Source: Enoplolaimus lenunculus
Lineage: Eukaryota; Nematoda; Enoplea; Enoplida; Thoracostomopsidae
Assembly: GCA_030248215.1 (NCBI GenBank)
Contig: JASANG010001458.1
Span: 62,001 to 126,000, forward strand
Reading direction: 5' to 3'
Length of the DNA stretch: 64,000 nucleotides
The notes beneath the pieces are model-generated. The model was not told the DNA's origin, ran no database searches, and worked only from the letters and a program-made list of their open reading frames with translations. This document shows positions 44,070 to 56,700 of this stretch, piece by piece. Position 1 is the stretch's first letter, and each line of letters opens with the position of its first letter. A program made the translations under genes and the position numbers.

Positions 44070-46276
44070 ATGCTACCGTTGAACTTAGCTCGTCAAGATC
44101 TAAGCCACGTTTCATTAAATTCCCGGAAGGAATACAGATTCTGTATTTTTACCAATGGATTACACCATCCCAACACAGCTTTTCGCCTTTACACTGCAGA
44201 AAATGGTGAGTCAAACGGACTCAATCCGAAATAAGATTTTCCTGACTACTCAACCTGAGTCAAAATTCGACTCCGCCAGAGTCAAATTGAGTAGAATATG
44301 ACTCATGCGGAGTCGAATTTTGACTCAGTTTGTATAGCCAGAAAAAGCCTATTTCAGAGACAGTCAATTTGTCCCACCATTTTTTGCAGTGTATAACCCT
44401 AAAACAACAGGTGCAGTTAAAATTGTTTCAGACAAAACAAATACACAAACATTTTTATTTCTAAGCGTTAAACCACGCAACAAAACCCTTTTCATCGAGC
44501 TACGAAAGTGAGTTTAACGAGTAACCTATTTTTTATTTTGAAATTTAACTATGATTTTATTAAAAGATAACGAAAATTAACAAAAAAGTTGACTTCTTAA
44601 AAAACTAAAATTGACTGCTACGGTAAATAAAATTATTTGTACGTTGCTATCGTTGACAGTTGTAACCAGGGTTGGCTTTTGTCCGGAAAAATTGAATTGA
44701 CCAGCAAATAAACGTTGATAAATTGAAATAACTCGTACTTCAACAAATGCAAAGAACGTTAATTGAGGCTCTGGTGCCAAAGTGAAATTTAGAAAATCAT
44801 ATAACCATTTTATTAAGTATATACCTATCAACATTTAACAACACGATACGATAAGCATACACTGCAAAAAATGGTGAGTCAAATTGACTCTCTCCGAAAT
44901 TGGCTCTACGGGACTACACAAATGAGTCAGATTCGACTCCGCCAGAGTCAAATTCGACTCTGTAAAGTCGCACGTTTGACTCCGCGGTGGAGTCGAATTT
45001 GACGCAGTTTGTGTAGTCCCGTAGAGCCTATTTCGCAGAGAGTCAATTTGATTCACCATTTTTTTTGCAGTGTAGGGTGTCTTTTCCTTCCGTATACCTG
45101 CTCAGCCGGCACTTGTCAAAAAATGTCGAGAGAGAAGATTTACTACTTACAAAGATAGTACAAAGTGTTGCTCAAGCACCTGGTTTATATGATAGGTTTA
45201 TAACACAGTTTATAGCATACGTAAGTTAAACAATTCACATTTTTTATGCATATTTCGAACTTATCAAGACCACGTCCAAATTTGAATTTTTGAAAAATTA
45301 GTTTATTAACGTGTCAAAGTACATCCATCATAAGCAAATTTTTTTTGCCACAAAGTTACACAAATTAGTAATCATTCGACGCAGCTTGCGGTGGAGAGAC
45401 GAACGGTGTTAAAGTTTACACGATCTCACAACTGGTTGCTGAGTTAGGGTCAAACAAACTGATTTGGCGAATTATCACTGCAGGGTATAACCGGATATCC
45501 ATTTCCCCTTCAAATGAAAATCAATATCCGTATCCCGCTTACGTTAAAGAAATTCCGCTAATTCTGTTTATGTGTAAAATTAGTATAAATTATGTATATG
45601 TCGCGCAGTAATTCATTATAAACTGCAATGCAATTGTTCGATATGAAGTACAATTCTTTCAAACTTTTAAAAATTTGGTGCAATTGTGAAAAAAATTAAT
45701 ATCATTAGACTAAGCTTCACAAGGTACACTGCAGATATGTAATTTGTTTAACGTTTTGTCAAAAAATTTTTTTGGGTTCCTAGACGATGACCTTGGAACG
45801 TTGAAAACTTGGGCCAATGAATAGAACAGGGCGGTAAACAGTAGTATAAGCATATTCTTAAGTTTAGGCGTAAGAATGAGCTTAATATACCTAAGCCTAA
45901 GAAAATTAATTTAGTCTTACGCTTAATTCCATTGCAGTACCGCAGAAAGCGCTCCGCACCTGATTATGTGTCTTTAACGACCACACAACACCCATATACT
46001 TGCATTTTTGGCTCAAAATTCTGTTATAGGAAAAAATTTTTAACCAATGGTGAATGTTTGGCAAAGATCTTACGACGTTCTGGACATATCGCTGAAAAAA
46101 CGCTTCGGGCATGCGCTATTATTTCTGAAAACTTGTTTCTCATGACGGTCAAATATCTGGCCCACGGTAACTATTTTCAAAAAACTTTCTGGCTCAATCA
46201 AAATCTTTCGCCACGCACTAAACAAAAGACAGTTTTACTGCTGATCGGACCTGGACCCATCAGTTTACATGACTGA
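44070..46276 (+). CDS. Unrecognised gene, 4 exons, with MITE-supplied splice sites
   Basis: Exons are 44070-44205, 44390-44507, 45076-45220 and 45938-46276. The phases all match and give 245 residues (274 if an in-frame ATG at 43983 is used). Segments read MLPLNLARQDLSHVSLNSRK, GAVKIVSDKTNTQTFLFLSV, LLSRHLSKNVEREDLLLTKI and CLAKILRRSGHIAEKTLRAC, ending GPGPISLHD. Intron 1 is exactly the inside of a CACTG-family MITE (donor GTGAGT, acceptor TTTTTTGCAG). Intron 2 ends at a TAG formed by the target duplication of a second copy. Intron 3 ends at TTGCAG inside a TTAGGC-MITE remnant. The last three exons have leucine- and lysine-rich, helix-like composition. I recognise no family. Without splicing the frame would be cut by the MITE. 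Confidence 0.55.
44192..44391. mobile_element. Introner-like MITE interrupting a coding exon
   Basis: The ends are CACTGCAGAAAATG(GTGAGT) and (TTTTTTGCAG)TG, with TA at 44190-44191 and 44392-44393. Splicing between them leaves 18 extra nt and keeps the frame. Removing the element plus one TA also keeps the frame. GAGTCAAATTGAGTAG-type blocks lie inside. Confidence 0.9.
44860..45072. mobile_element. Introner-like MITE at an intron's 3' end
   Basis: The ends are CACTGCAAAAAATGGTGAGT and CATTTTTTTTGCAGTG, with TA at 44858-44859 and 45073-45074. The right TA plus the next G make the TAG acceptor proposed for exon 3 of the surrounding gene. Confidence 0.9.
45812..45966. mobile_element. TTAGGC-MITE remnant overlapping an exon
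   Basis: The left end is GGCCAATGAATAGAACAGGG. TTAGGC-like steps follow, and the right part (ATTCCATTGCAGTACCGCAG then AAAGCGCTCCGCACCTGAT) is diverged. The last 29 bp would be coding if the TTGCAG acceptor at 45937 is used. Confidence 0.65.
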
Positions 46277-47755
46277 AACACGCCCAACTAACTTAACACA
46301 AGAATCTCGAAACTTTAATAACAACAAAACTTCACATGTAATACCAAAACATTGAATAATTTTAATACAATTTCACCTTGATCCAGAATGCTTTAAAGCA
46401 TTAATAAACCAGAAACAACTAAAAAAACAGTTGCTTAAATGTTTTCAGCAATAATTAGAATCACATTTAAAATGCTACAGTGTTCAAACTTAAAGTTAAA
46501 CTATTTTAATTGCAATATGTTTCCTCCACGTAGGTAATGGCCAATTTACTTTACGGCCGTATAACTCTAGATTAAGCATATTCTTAAGCCTAAGCCTAAA
46601 AATAAGTGCTATTCCTAAGAAGGACGTAAATGGATTGTAAAAATAACGGAAACAGAAACGGATATTGATCAAAGTAACGAAAACGGAAAACGAATATTTA
46701 AGTATAAAAGTTTCAAAGATGTTTATTTTTCCGCCAACACAATAGAGATGTGCAAATATTTTCCAGGCGTTCGAAAATTCTAAAGATAAAATGGTGGATG
46801 CAACGAAAGTTTTAAGATTTTGGATAAACATTTCGTAATTATATTTCATTTCGATTCCAGCGTAGCTGCAATGAAAAACTGCCAGATATTTACGTGATTT
46901 ATCCCTACTGTTGAACGTAAAAATAACAAAATTTCCGTTACTTCTATAACGAAAACTGACACCGATTTTTACCGGTTCTCGAATATCAATTGAAAGTCAA
47001 TGTACACAATGTAACAAAAATTAAAGAGTGAACCGAAAAATGTAACCACAAATTAGTGCACAGTTCTCAGGAATAAACAGATTTCGGCGGAATGTTTCGG
47101 GTTGCAAATTTGCAGTCACACTGACTCGTTCATATTAATTCCCAATCAGCTCTCCACTATACTGAAAAACTCAGATTTTACGCCTATGCCATATACCGCA
47201 AAATCTAAAAGATGTCTACATGAAATGATACAAAATGCAATTTACAATACCACTATATGCATACACAAGCACAAATTCTCAACAGTTGCATCATATTAAC
47301 ACAGACAAGCAGCGATAGTACACGCCTCTAGAGCCCGAATTTTGCTTCCAAATTGAATGCTAAAATACCATAAATTTACACGGGAAATGCTTAAGTATAA
47401 ATATAAAGTGGTTTCTTTACACATAATTTTTACTATACAGAATTATTATTATTATACAGTCAAACTCTTTCCACTGCTACAGTTTCAAATTTACTTTTTT
47501 CTTCAATCGGCGCCTGTCTCGATATCTGATATTTTACTTAGGTCAAATATAATTAAATAAATTAAAATACATTGTTATACCGGTCAACGTTAATTATACT
47601 GGCATGTCCATTCGGAGACCGGAAGGCTGGGAACTAAGAATCCGATAAGCTTACGCTTACGATTAGTTATGTTAAATCCTTGACTTAAGCTTATTAAATT
47701 AAGCGTGCCCGTATAGTTAATATGGGCAATTTGTGAAACTACTTCGTTTTCAAAT
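46277..47755. other. Convergent intergenic region
   Basis: Two genes point at each other across about 1.5 kb. AATAA-type signals occur near 46350-46410. A TTAGGC-like fragment lies at 46540-46620. Nothing coding was seen. Confidence 0.5.
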
Positions 47756-50700
47756 TTACTGTTCTCCTCCGGACATGTCTTTTTCAATATCTGATACCGC
47801 TTCAGGATCATAAGCTTGCTGCGGTCCTTCATCATCCCCATAGCTTTCAACATTCATTCCTCTGGCTGGGCGAACATGAGACAGAGGCCTTAATCTGTTT
47901 TGCTCGACTTTCCAATGTGGCGGTGTGCGGCTACGCGAACGGCGATGCCTACCAGTCGGCGAAGGTGTTCTGTAGCGCTGAAATCACTCAAACAAGAAAA
48001 CTATGTTTCTTAGCGCTCAGCAGCCTTTCTGTATTCGTAAAATGCGAAATTTGCTATGGTTTCCGTACTGAAGGGGAACTGTCCTGCATTCGATTGCAAA
48101 ATATAGTTTTGTCCGGTCATTGCCACTATTTTGCCCGAAAAGATTCTGGCACCAAACAATTAAACATACCTAATTAAATCCGTCAACCAGTAGCAATTTG
48201 GACTAGGTATTATTGACATTATTTCAATGTATATACAAGCGGTAAATACAATTTGCGTAAGCACATCCCTTATATTAAGCTCCAGTTTTCAGTAAAGTGC
48301 GGGGGTTTTGCAATGCCTAAAAGTGACCATTATGCTGTATTGTGGTTTCACTGTTACGATAGAGCTAGCGAGTGGCACTTTACCGACCAGCGGGGAAAAT
48401 ATTTCAAACGCTGCATTACACAAACAGTATATTTAATTTTGTTTGTAAAAACGCGAAATTTCTACCGAAAATTTATATACCAATACATATCAACAAAATT
48501 GCTAGCTAAATATTTTTGATAGCTTACTGAACTAACGAATTATAGTCTTAAAAACAATAACATCTGAGCTCTTACCATTGATCCGCGGCCCCTAATACGA
48601 TGTCCGGACTTGGAATACATAATGCGTCGAGCAAATCTGGCCCGTTCTTTTCCGAATTGTAGAGATTCTTTAGTACCGCTGAAATGGCTTATGCTTTAAA
48701 CATAATGTTTTTCTCATTAAATACACAGTAGCAACAAACATTTGCTGTAGAAATCGCTAAAATAATAAAAAACTCGAAACAGCCTCATGACATACCAGAT
48801 AATTTTTAAATTCTCACTGCTGGCTTCTCCACAGCTTGAAAATTTCCGCCCGGGGGCGTTTCCTGGGGGCCCCCAGAAGTTTCCTGGGGGGCAGCTGATT
48901 TTCCTGGGGGGCAGTTTTCCTGGGGGCCCCCAGATGATCTGGGGGTCCTGGGGGGCAGGCTTAAAATTTTGCAAACCGATTTTTTGGACCATTTTTTCAT
49001 TCTAGACCGTGTTTCCAACTCAGCGTAAGGTTACTCATCGCTCAACATGACAAAAATTTCTTGCAAACGATAATAACAATAATTTTAACTAATATTACGT
49101 ATATACTGACAACTTAACCAGAAGTTGAAAGAAGCACAACTATATAAAATATAGATAATCTATAATTGAAATTGTGATTAACATATATTTTATATATTAG
49201 TCACAGCTTCAGTTTATCATAAGGCTCAGGCGGGTTGAACTTGCTGCTGCAAGGTACTTTCGAATGCTGTATGCCCTGAAACGGTATACAAATAATTGTG
49301 CTTTTTTCAGGTCATTATTGAATTGTATTAGTTACTACGGGATTTGTAACGCTATTAAAAAATTATGAGTACTCAGCGTAATATAAAATCATATTTTGCC
49401 GAATGTCCGCCTCAAAACAAGTCCAGGTCTTTACGTTTTAACATTGAAAATTTTTGACCTAGAAAAGTCCTGGGGGCCCCCAGCAAAAAAATTTGCTGGA
49501 GGACATTTTGCTGGGGGCGGCCGAAAATTCGCCGGGGGGCCTTTCCTGGGGGCGGCAAAATTTTCGCCGGGGAAAATGAAAATTTCGAAAAGTGCTGCCC
49601 CCCCCCGCTGTGGAGAAGCCAGCACTGTGCTGTCTAAACAGACAAAAAATCAAAACCAACCTGCTGGTATCATGCCGTCTATCCCATTTATTACTGCGCC
49701 CACTTGTTCCGTTCAGGGCTTTGCCTGCTTCCGTGTCACTGCCATCACGGTTGCAGGGTTTCTGTCCATCTCGACGGCGGATATCTCGTAATTGAGGCGA
49801 CTTTGATCGATCATCGCAATCTCGGCTATCTCTACGTGGTGGTCTCGCGATGCTTCGGCTACCACCGTCACGTCGAGATGCCGAGATCGACCGACGGCGT
49901 CTATCATTAGCGTTGGCTGCAGCGGAAGGCGATTTGTCTCGAGACCGTGGTCGTTCTTTTCGCCGCCGTGATTGCGGCGATTGCGAACGATCATCCCGGC
50001 CGCGAGATGGTCGTTGGCGCCGTCGAGCGGCGTTTTCTGATGGTTCTCGAGATCGATACCGCCTCCCAGTAGAGACTGCGTCACTGTGTCGGTTGCGAGG
50101 CGAGGCTGTTGGTTCGCGAGAACCAGAACGTCGCGTTTCGGTGACTTTTTTTGTCGACGATCCAACTGGTGAACGCCGCATTAGAAATTTATGCGCTGGA
50201 ATTTCTGGCACTTCGCCCTCTTGAACTGATGATATTGGTTTTTGGTCAGCCGTTTCTTTTTCTTTATCATCATTACCGCCATCAACAGAATCTTGTGTTT
50301 GATTGACTTCGTGGTCATCTTCTGGTTTCGAATTTGATCTGAAACCTTATCAACCTTTCGTGCATTAAGTGTACTATGAGTAATTAATTGCAATCCATGA
50401 ATGTGCTATAAATACACAATGCATACGTAGTAATACATGTACACATAGTACATAATCTGCTCAAGATGTACGAGTATTCTCTGATTTGTGGGTAAAGCTC
50501 TTGTAGCTTAGAGTGGGCATGGTAAACGCCTCCTAAGAAACCGCTATTCGAATTATAAAATGAAAAAAGCTGTCCAATAACGAAGAAGATATTCATGTTA
50601 GAAAAGGTTGATCAAAATAGCATAAAAATAAACTAAAAAGTTTAACGCAAGAACCACTACTTATAAATACCTGCGCATGACCTCGAAGTAAAACATCAAT

Positions 50701-53700
50701 ACGGATTGTCAAAAATCCTAAAGTGATTTTAAACAGCAAAATGAAGTTTGACTACATCCAGTTAATCCAAGACGCAAACATAAATTTCATAATTCGTGAT
50801 TGCAGCTGAACGACCTTGCAATACGCATCGGGTTATACAGGTCTGGATAAAAGTTTGCAAGGGCACTACCTTCAAAGGTAGATAAAAAATTTCAAACAAA
50901 GGGTTTCCTTGAGAAACCCCTCCTGACTCCGCCCTTGCACAGCCCGAAGATATTTTGAATAAAAACCATGATTTTACTTTGATTCCTTTTTAGAAATTGT
51001 AGAGTCGTTTTTATCGTTTACTTCCGGATCAGCGGATGTTTGCCTTCGTTTCTTGTTTAAATTTTCACTGTCTTCATCGCTCGAATCCCCTAGAATCAAT
51101 CAAAATAGTACAGCTACATACTTGATAATACTAAATGAAGTGCGCAATCGGAATACACACCGCATCATATAAAATCCGACATTTTTCACTATCTGGCGTC
51201 AGTATCAAATCCGGTATTTTTTCTAATTTTCCCAGTATTCTGGCAGCTGATAATCTTGGATTTCAAACTTTAACATTTTACAGAATTTTTTAAATATTAC
51301 GAAGTGAAATGCACAAGTGTTTGACAAACAATGTTGAAAAAAAGACTATGATGACACCTTTTTAATTGAAATTACATAAAACACTTAATTTTTCGGTAAC
51401 CTGATATTTTTCATAATCCGATTCAGGTTTAAGCAAAAAATCCAGTATTGTTTTGATTTTTCGGTTTCGTTGCCAGTAAACGCAAGAACGGCGTAGCCAG
51501 AGGATGCTTTTGGGGTCGAACCCCTTTGACATTTTTGTAAGATGTATCCAAGGTATTTTTTCGATGTGCAACATACGGAACCTCGTTTGAAATTTTAATT
51601 CAAAGTATGACGTCCCTTTCCAAAATACTGGCTACGCCCATGACCACAAAATGCACTTAAACATGCAAACGGAATCGGTTTACAATTGAGATGTGCTCAA
51701 ATTGAACCTTGATCTTCGAATATACGGCGCAATACTTAGGGTGGCGCTATACGTACTTGTAGTAGGCGCTATTTTTATTTAAAAAGTCGTGTACGGTTCG
51801 TAAAATATTAAAAAGCTCAGCGCCACCCATACTCTTTTCCTACTGCGCTGCAGATAAGTTGCGCATACCAAAACACCGTTCAGCGACGAAAATTAATAGC
51901 AATCAAATTAAAGCATGAGCTTGTACATTCAAAGTTTTGGAAAATAGGCAGTCTACTGTGCGAAACAGACTGCGAACCAAAGTACGAACTAAAGTCAGAC
52001 ACCGGTTAGAGTTTCGACTCCAACTAGAATTTAAATCGAAATTAAAGGTTTAATTCCGATATACATATAATCCAGTTCCGTCGGGCACCCTGGCTAACAG
52101 CAGCTAGCTAACAAACATAATTTTGAACCAAACAAAATATTTTATATTATATTATTACACAGGTTAATAAAACTGACCACGTTTGCGCTTTTTCTTTTTC
52201 TTTTTCAAAACCAACTCGCCACAATTCATTATGGAAACTTCAGCAAGCGGGCGGTTATTTTTACTATCAGTTCGTTGGTTTTCAACTTCACGTACGACAT
52301 GTTCTCCGCTAATGACATGACCGAATACAACATGTACATTATCCAAATGCGTCGCAGGACGCGTTGTGCTGAAGAACAAATTGTTGCATCAAAATAAAAC
52401 ATTGCCAAGATACGATTAGCGTCCGTATTCTCAAATGCGTTTACAGCGTGTAGCTAGTTGATGATAGGACTTGTAAATTTAAAACTACTTAAATGCTACG
52501 CTTCAAAATATTGCATATTTCTTGCGGTTGATTTACCCTTTTGCCGTGCAAATTTTTAGATTCCACTCTGTGACATTTCCATGTCCATTGTTTGAAAGCC
52601 TATTAATAACTGGCGATAGGTGCTACACACAGTTGAGAATGCGACTCCTGGGCTCTGTGCATTATAAGCACAATCAAATGTATTCCATCACAAAGCACAC
52701 AAACTTACGCGCTACCGAAAACAGTCCCGGTTGGGAACTTCTACCACGCAAACACACCAGATTCCAGAAAAAACACCGACAAGTACTTTACTAGCAAAAG
52801 TTTACATGAGAAACTGTTATAAGGTTTGAAGTAACAAAACGGGCGCGATATTCTTCACAGGTTACAAGCACAAAATATATAAAATAAAAAATACTTCACA
52901 AAGTCAAACAGCTGACTCACATAAAAAACTGTGACCCATTCGTATCTTTGCCTCGATTAGCCATCGAAAGCAACATCGGCTCTGTGTGCTTGAGTTCAAA
53001 ATTTTCGTCTGCAACAAATATATACCTACATCGTAAAACTACTGTCCCAAGCCATTTTTTCAGACTGTAATGCTGTGTTGCAATAATTTTTGTCACCAAA
53101 TTAGATTTCGTTGCATTAAAAAGCCAATACAAACAAAATGAATGGGAAGCTTATTAGTTTTAAATGATTACTAATAACTTGTTCTATACATATCACCAAA
53201 ATTTGTGACCCGACAATATTACAGAGCCGGAGCAAGAATCACGTGATTGTATCCATTACGGCCCGAACCAAAATTTAAATGAAATCTTGAAACATTGATG
53301 TTTCAAGGCATGATTTTTGGTAATGAAATAATTGATTGATACCTTCAAATGTTCCACCATATATTGATTCGCCACCAGTGCCATTCCCTAAAAGCACAAC
53401 AAAGTGTTGGTGCTATACTATCTCATTAACAAGTAGATGGCGAATGTACCAGCCAAGGACAACGTGAAATTAAATCAACAACAGGCAAGACCAACCGTAT
53501 TTTTTGTTTATTTGATAACAAACATACGTATATATAAGTGTTTGCGCGACATACGTATATATCGGCTGAACTTCTGTGAGACAAATTAAAAAAATAATAT
53601 ATTAATATATATATATATATATATATATCAGGGTGCGACCGGGTATTCGGTTCCGGTTTAATATCCGGCAAAAATTGATATCCATATCCCATTCTGGTAT

Positions 53701-56700
53701 ACGGTATAAACCTATCGGAAACCGGATATTTACGGTAGCGGTGCCGAATATATACGAATGAGCGTCTTTAGCATCTTGCTGCGATTACATTTTGGGAAAT
53801 TCAAGAAGTTCAAGTTTTGATACGTTTCAGCTAATTTTAACTTATGTAAGCTAGCGAGTGTTAAGCACATTTTACATTATATAATTTTAGTTTATCAGCA
53901 CAAATAAATTATTTTAACATATACAATATCCGGTATCCGGTTTCTGTTCCGGTAAAAAATTCAATATCCGTATCCGGTCTCGGTATCAGGTAAATTAATA
54001 TCCGGTCGCACCCTGATATATAAACTGAATTGTATATTTGCAAACCTGCGGTGAAATCGCCACCTTGGATCATGAAATTCTTCACAACTCTGTGAAATTT
54101 ACAACCTTTATAATGTAAAGGTTTCCCAGTTTTGATTCCTTTGCCTTTTTCACCTTAAACAAATATGGTCGATTTCAATAAATATTGGAAGACAGCTTAT
54201 AGAGACGTACACCAGATACATACATATTTAAACTCAATATATTTTACGGTCCCTTAGATTAGAATATTTTATCCAAATAAAAATGCGTACGTCTACAGAA
54301 GCATTTTGAAAACATCGCTACATCCAAATAACTATTTTAATAAGAACTGTAAATGAAAGATGTTACTTTCGTCCATTTAAATGTTCAACTTTTCTTAATT
54401 GCAAACCATTTATTACCGACACTATTAGACGGATCAGTAGGTAACCTCTGCAAATCCAGCATACGCTGACATGAAACATACCGGTACATAATGCTCGAAA
54501 ATTATCAGACGTACGAGGACACACATCATCGAAGAGTTCAAAGACAACACGGCCAACTGAAACAAAGGAGGAACGCAATATAGAGCATAACTCAAATGCT
54601 GCGTCATGGTTTAATAATAGCTGTATTTTTCACACTGGGGTTTTATAATTCTAAGTCGTTTACCAGCTACATGCTAATTGGTATAATTGGTTAACCTGAA
54701 TTAAAACTTCATTACATTATTTCACTAATCATTACGGTTACGAGCAATCTAATTTCAGTACTGAAGGGATTTTGGGTGCGTGCAATCTCAATAAAGTGTT
54801 TATAAACTTCCCAAACGGATAAATTAAAACTTATCAACCAAATAATTAGCACAGTAGAACTAGTTACACCGTTACACCTAATACATTATTGCACTTCGTA
54901 TTATTATGGTTACACTGAAATTTGATTTCAGTATATACTAAATGGTTTTTGAGTGCATGGATTGTGAATCATATTAGTTGTTTATAAATTCCCAAAATAG
55001 GTAAACGAATAGCTAGCTACTAACTCTCTCCGGGACCAGGGTGCAAAGCGGAAATGGATTATACCGGAATCGGAACAGCAAATTTATACCAGAATTTCAA
55101 TCGGCATCGCAATCAGAACTAGAAATTTTGAGACTGTACGAATAATTTGTATTGACAAATATAATATTGATTTATGGGTCTATTGTCTATCAACAATTTT
55201 CAAAAAAAAACCGCATGAACAAATTGGCGAGGATTTCTGTTCTGTAAAGCTAAACAACAAACAATTGTATTGATAAGTTAACTCATCGAAAGCAATTTAA
55301 TAAACAAATAATACAGAACTCTTATGCAACATACCGCATCATACGTATAAAATTAAAATTTGAAAATTCCGATTCCGATTGACTGTGCAATCGGAAAAGG
55401 AATCGAAACTCAGTTTCAATCGGAAATCTGATAGGAATCGGAATTCCTGTTGCACCCTGGTGAGTGAACCACTAAAAGTTGGGTACTTGCTACTTCCCTC
55501 AACAACTATGACGTATGACATCGGCTAGCTTTGAAACAAACATAATACTGTAAGGTGAAACATTATAGTCCTTTTGCACAGGGTGCAACCGGAATTCCGA
55601 TTCCGGTACGGAAATCCGGTTGTATTTTTTACTACCCGATTCGGGTATTAAATCGGTATTTTTTCACTGGAATTTTCGGTATTGAAAATTTTTGTCATGC
55701 GAAAATTTAAAAAAATGGAATATCATTGTAACTTATATTTCAAACATTGTATGAGCGTGCATTGCCAAATTTGTCAATTTGTGTCATTGAGCGAAGTGAA
55801 ACTCCGAGCGAAGCTCGGAGTTTCGCCAAGCGTTTTATGTTTTGTACTTGGGGGTCGAAAGGTGGATGTCCGTCTGTCCGTCCGAAAAGAATCTCAGGAA
55901 CGGCTGAACCGATTTTGATAAACTTTTTTTGTTTGAAAGCTAATTATCTTGGGGTGTTAACCTCGCATTGGGGTTTTAAAATTTTACGCCGTTTATTAGC
56001 TACCGGTTAATTTGCATAATTAATTAAGCCTAAATTACGACTTTCCACAATATTTCACTAATTATTACAGTTAGAAGCAATCTAATTATAGCATTAAAGG
56101 GTTTTTGGGTGCGAGGAATCTGCGTACACTGTTTACAAACCTCCAAAACCGATAATTGAGCAGTTAGCTAATAGATAATTTGCATATTAGCATAGTTTAT
56201 AAGGCTAAATTAGGACTTTTTACAATATTTAACTAATTATTAACGTTAAAAGCAATATAATTTCAGCACTAAAGGGTTTTTAGGTGCGAGGAATTTGAAT
56301 AAATAGTTTACAAACATCCAAAACCGATAATTGAATAGTTAGCTAATAGCTAATTTGCATATTAGCTTAATTGACAAGACAAAACTAGGACTTTTTAAAT
56401 TATTTCAATAATTATTAGGGTTTACTGAAGGTTCTTGGGTGCGAGGAATCTGAATAAATTGTCTGCAAATCTCCAAAAACCGATAATTGGATAGTTAGCT
56501 AACAGCTAATTTGCATATTAGCTTAATTGACAAGACAAAATTAGGACTTTTTAAAATTATTCCCAAAAATTACTAGGGTGGCTGAAGGGTTTTTGGGTGC
56601 GAGGAATCTGAGGAAATTGCTTACAATCCCCCAAAACCGATAAATTAATACTTAGCTTATAACTAAGTTGCATATTACCTTAATTGCTTACGTGTGTTCG

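Noticed and set aside
44192-44391. Ciliate-style programmed removal of TA-flanked elements from the genome
   Set aside because: Removing the MITE with one TA does restore the frame, but any TA-targeting transposon would do so, and the splice signals in the ends explain the data more simply.
49704-50224. Plus-strand arginine-rich frames
   Set aside because: They are antisense shadows of the RS-domain exon of PPIG, whose minus-strand reading carries the family motif and correct splice phases.
55747-56010. Plus-strand 87-codon frame with [19 protein letters not shown]
   Set aside because: It lies in a hairpin-led repeat with the common CTGAACCGATTTTGAT motif. It is repeat sequence, not a gene.
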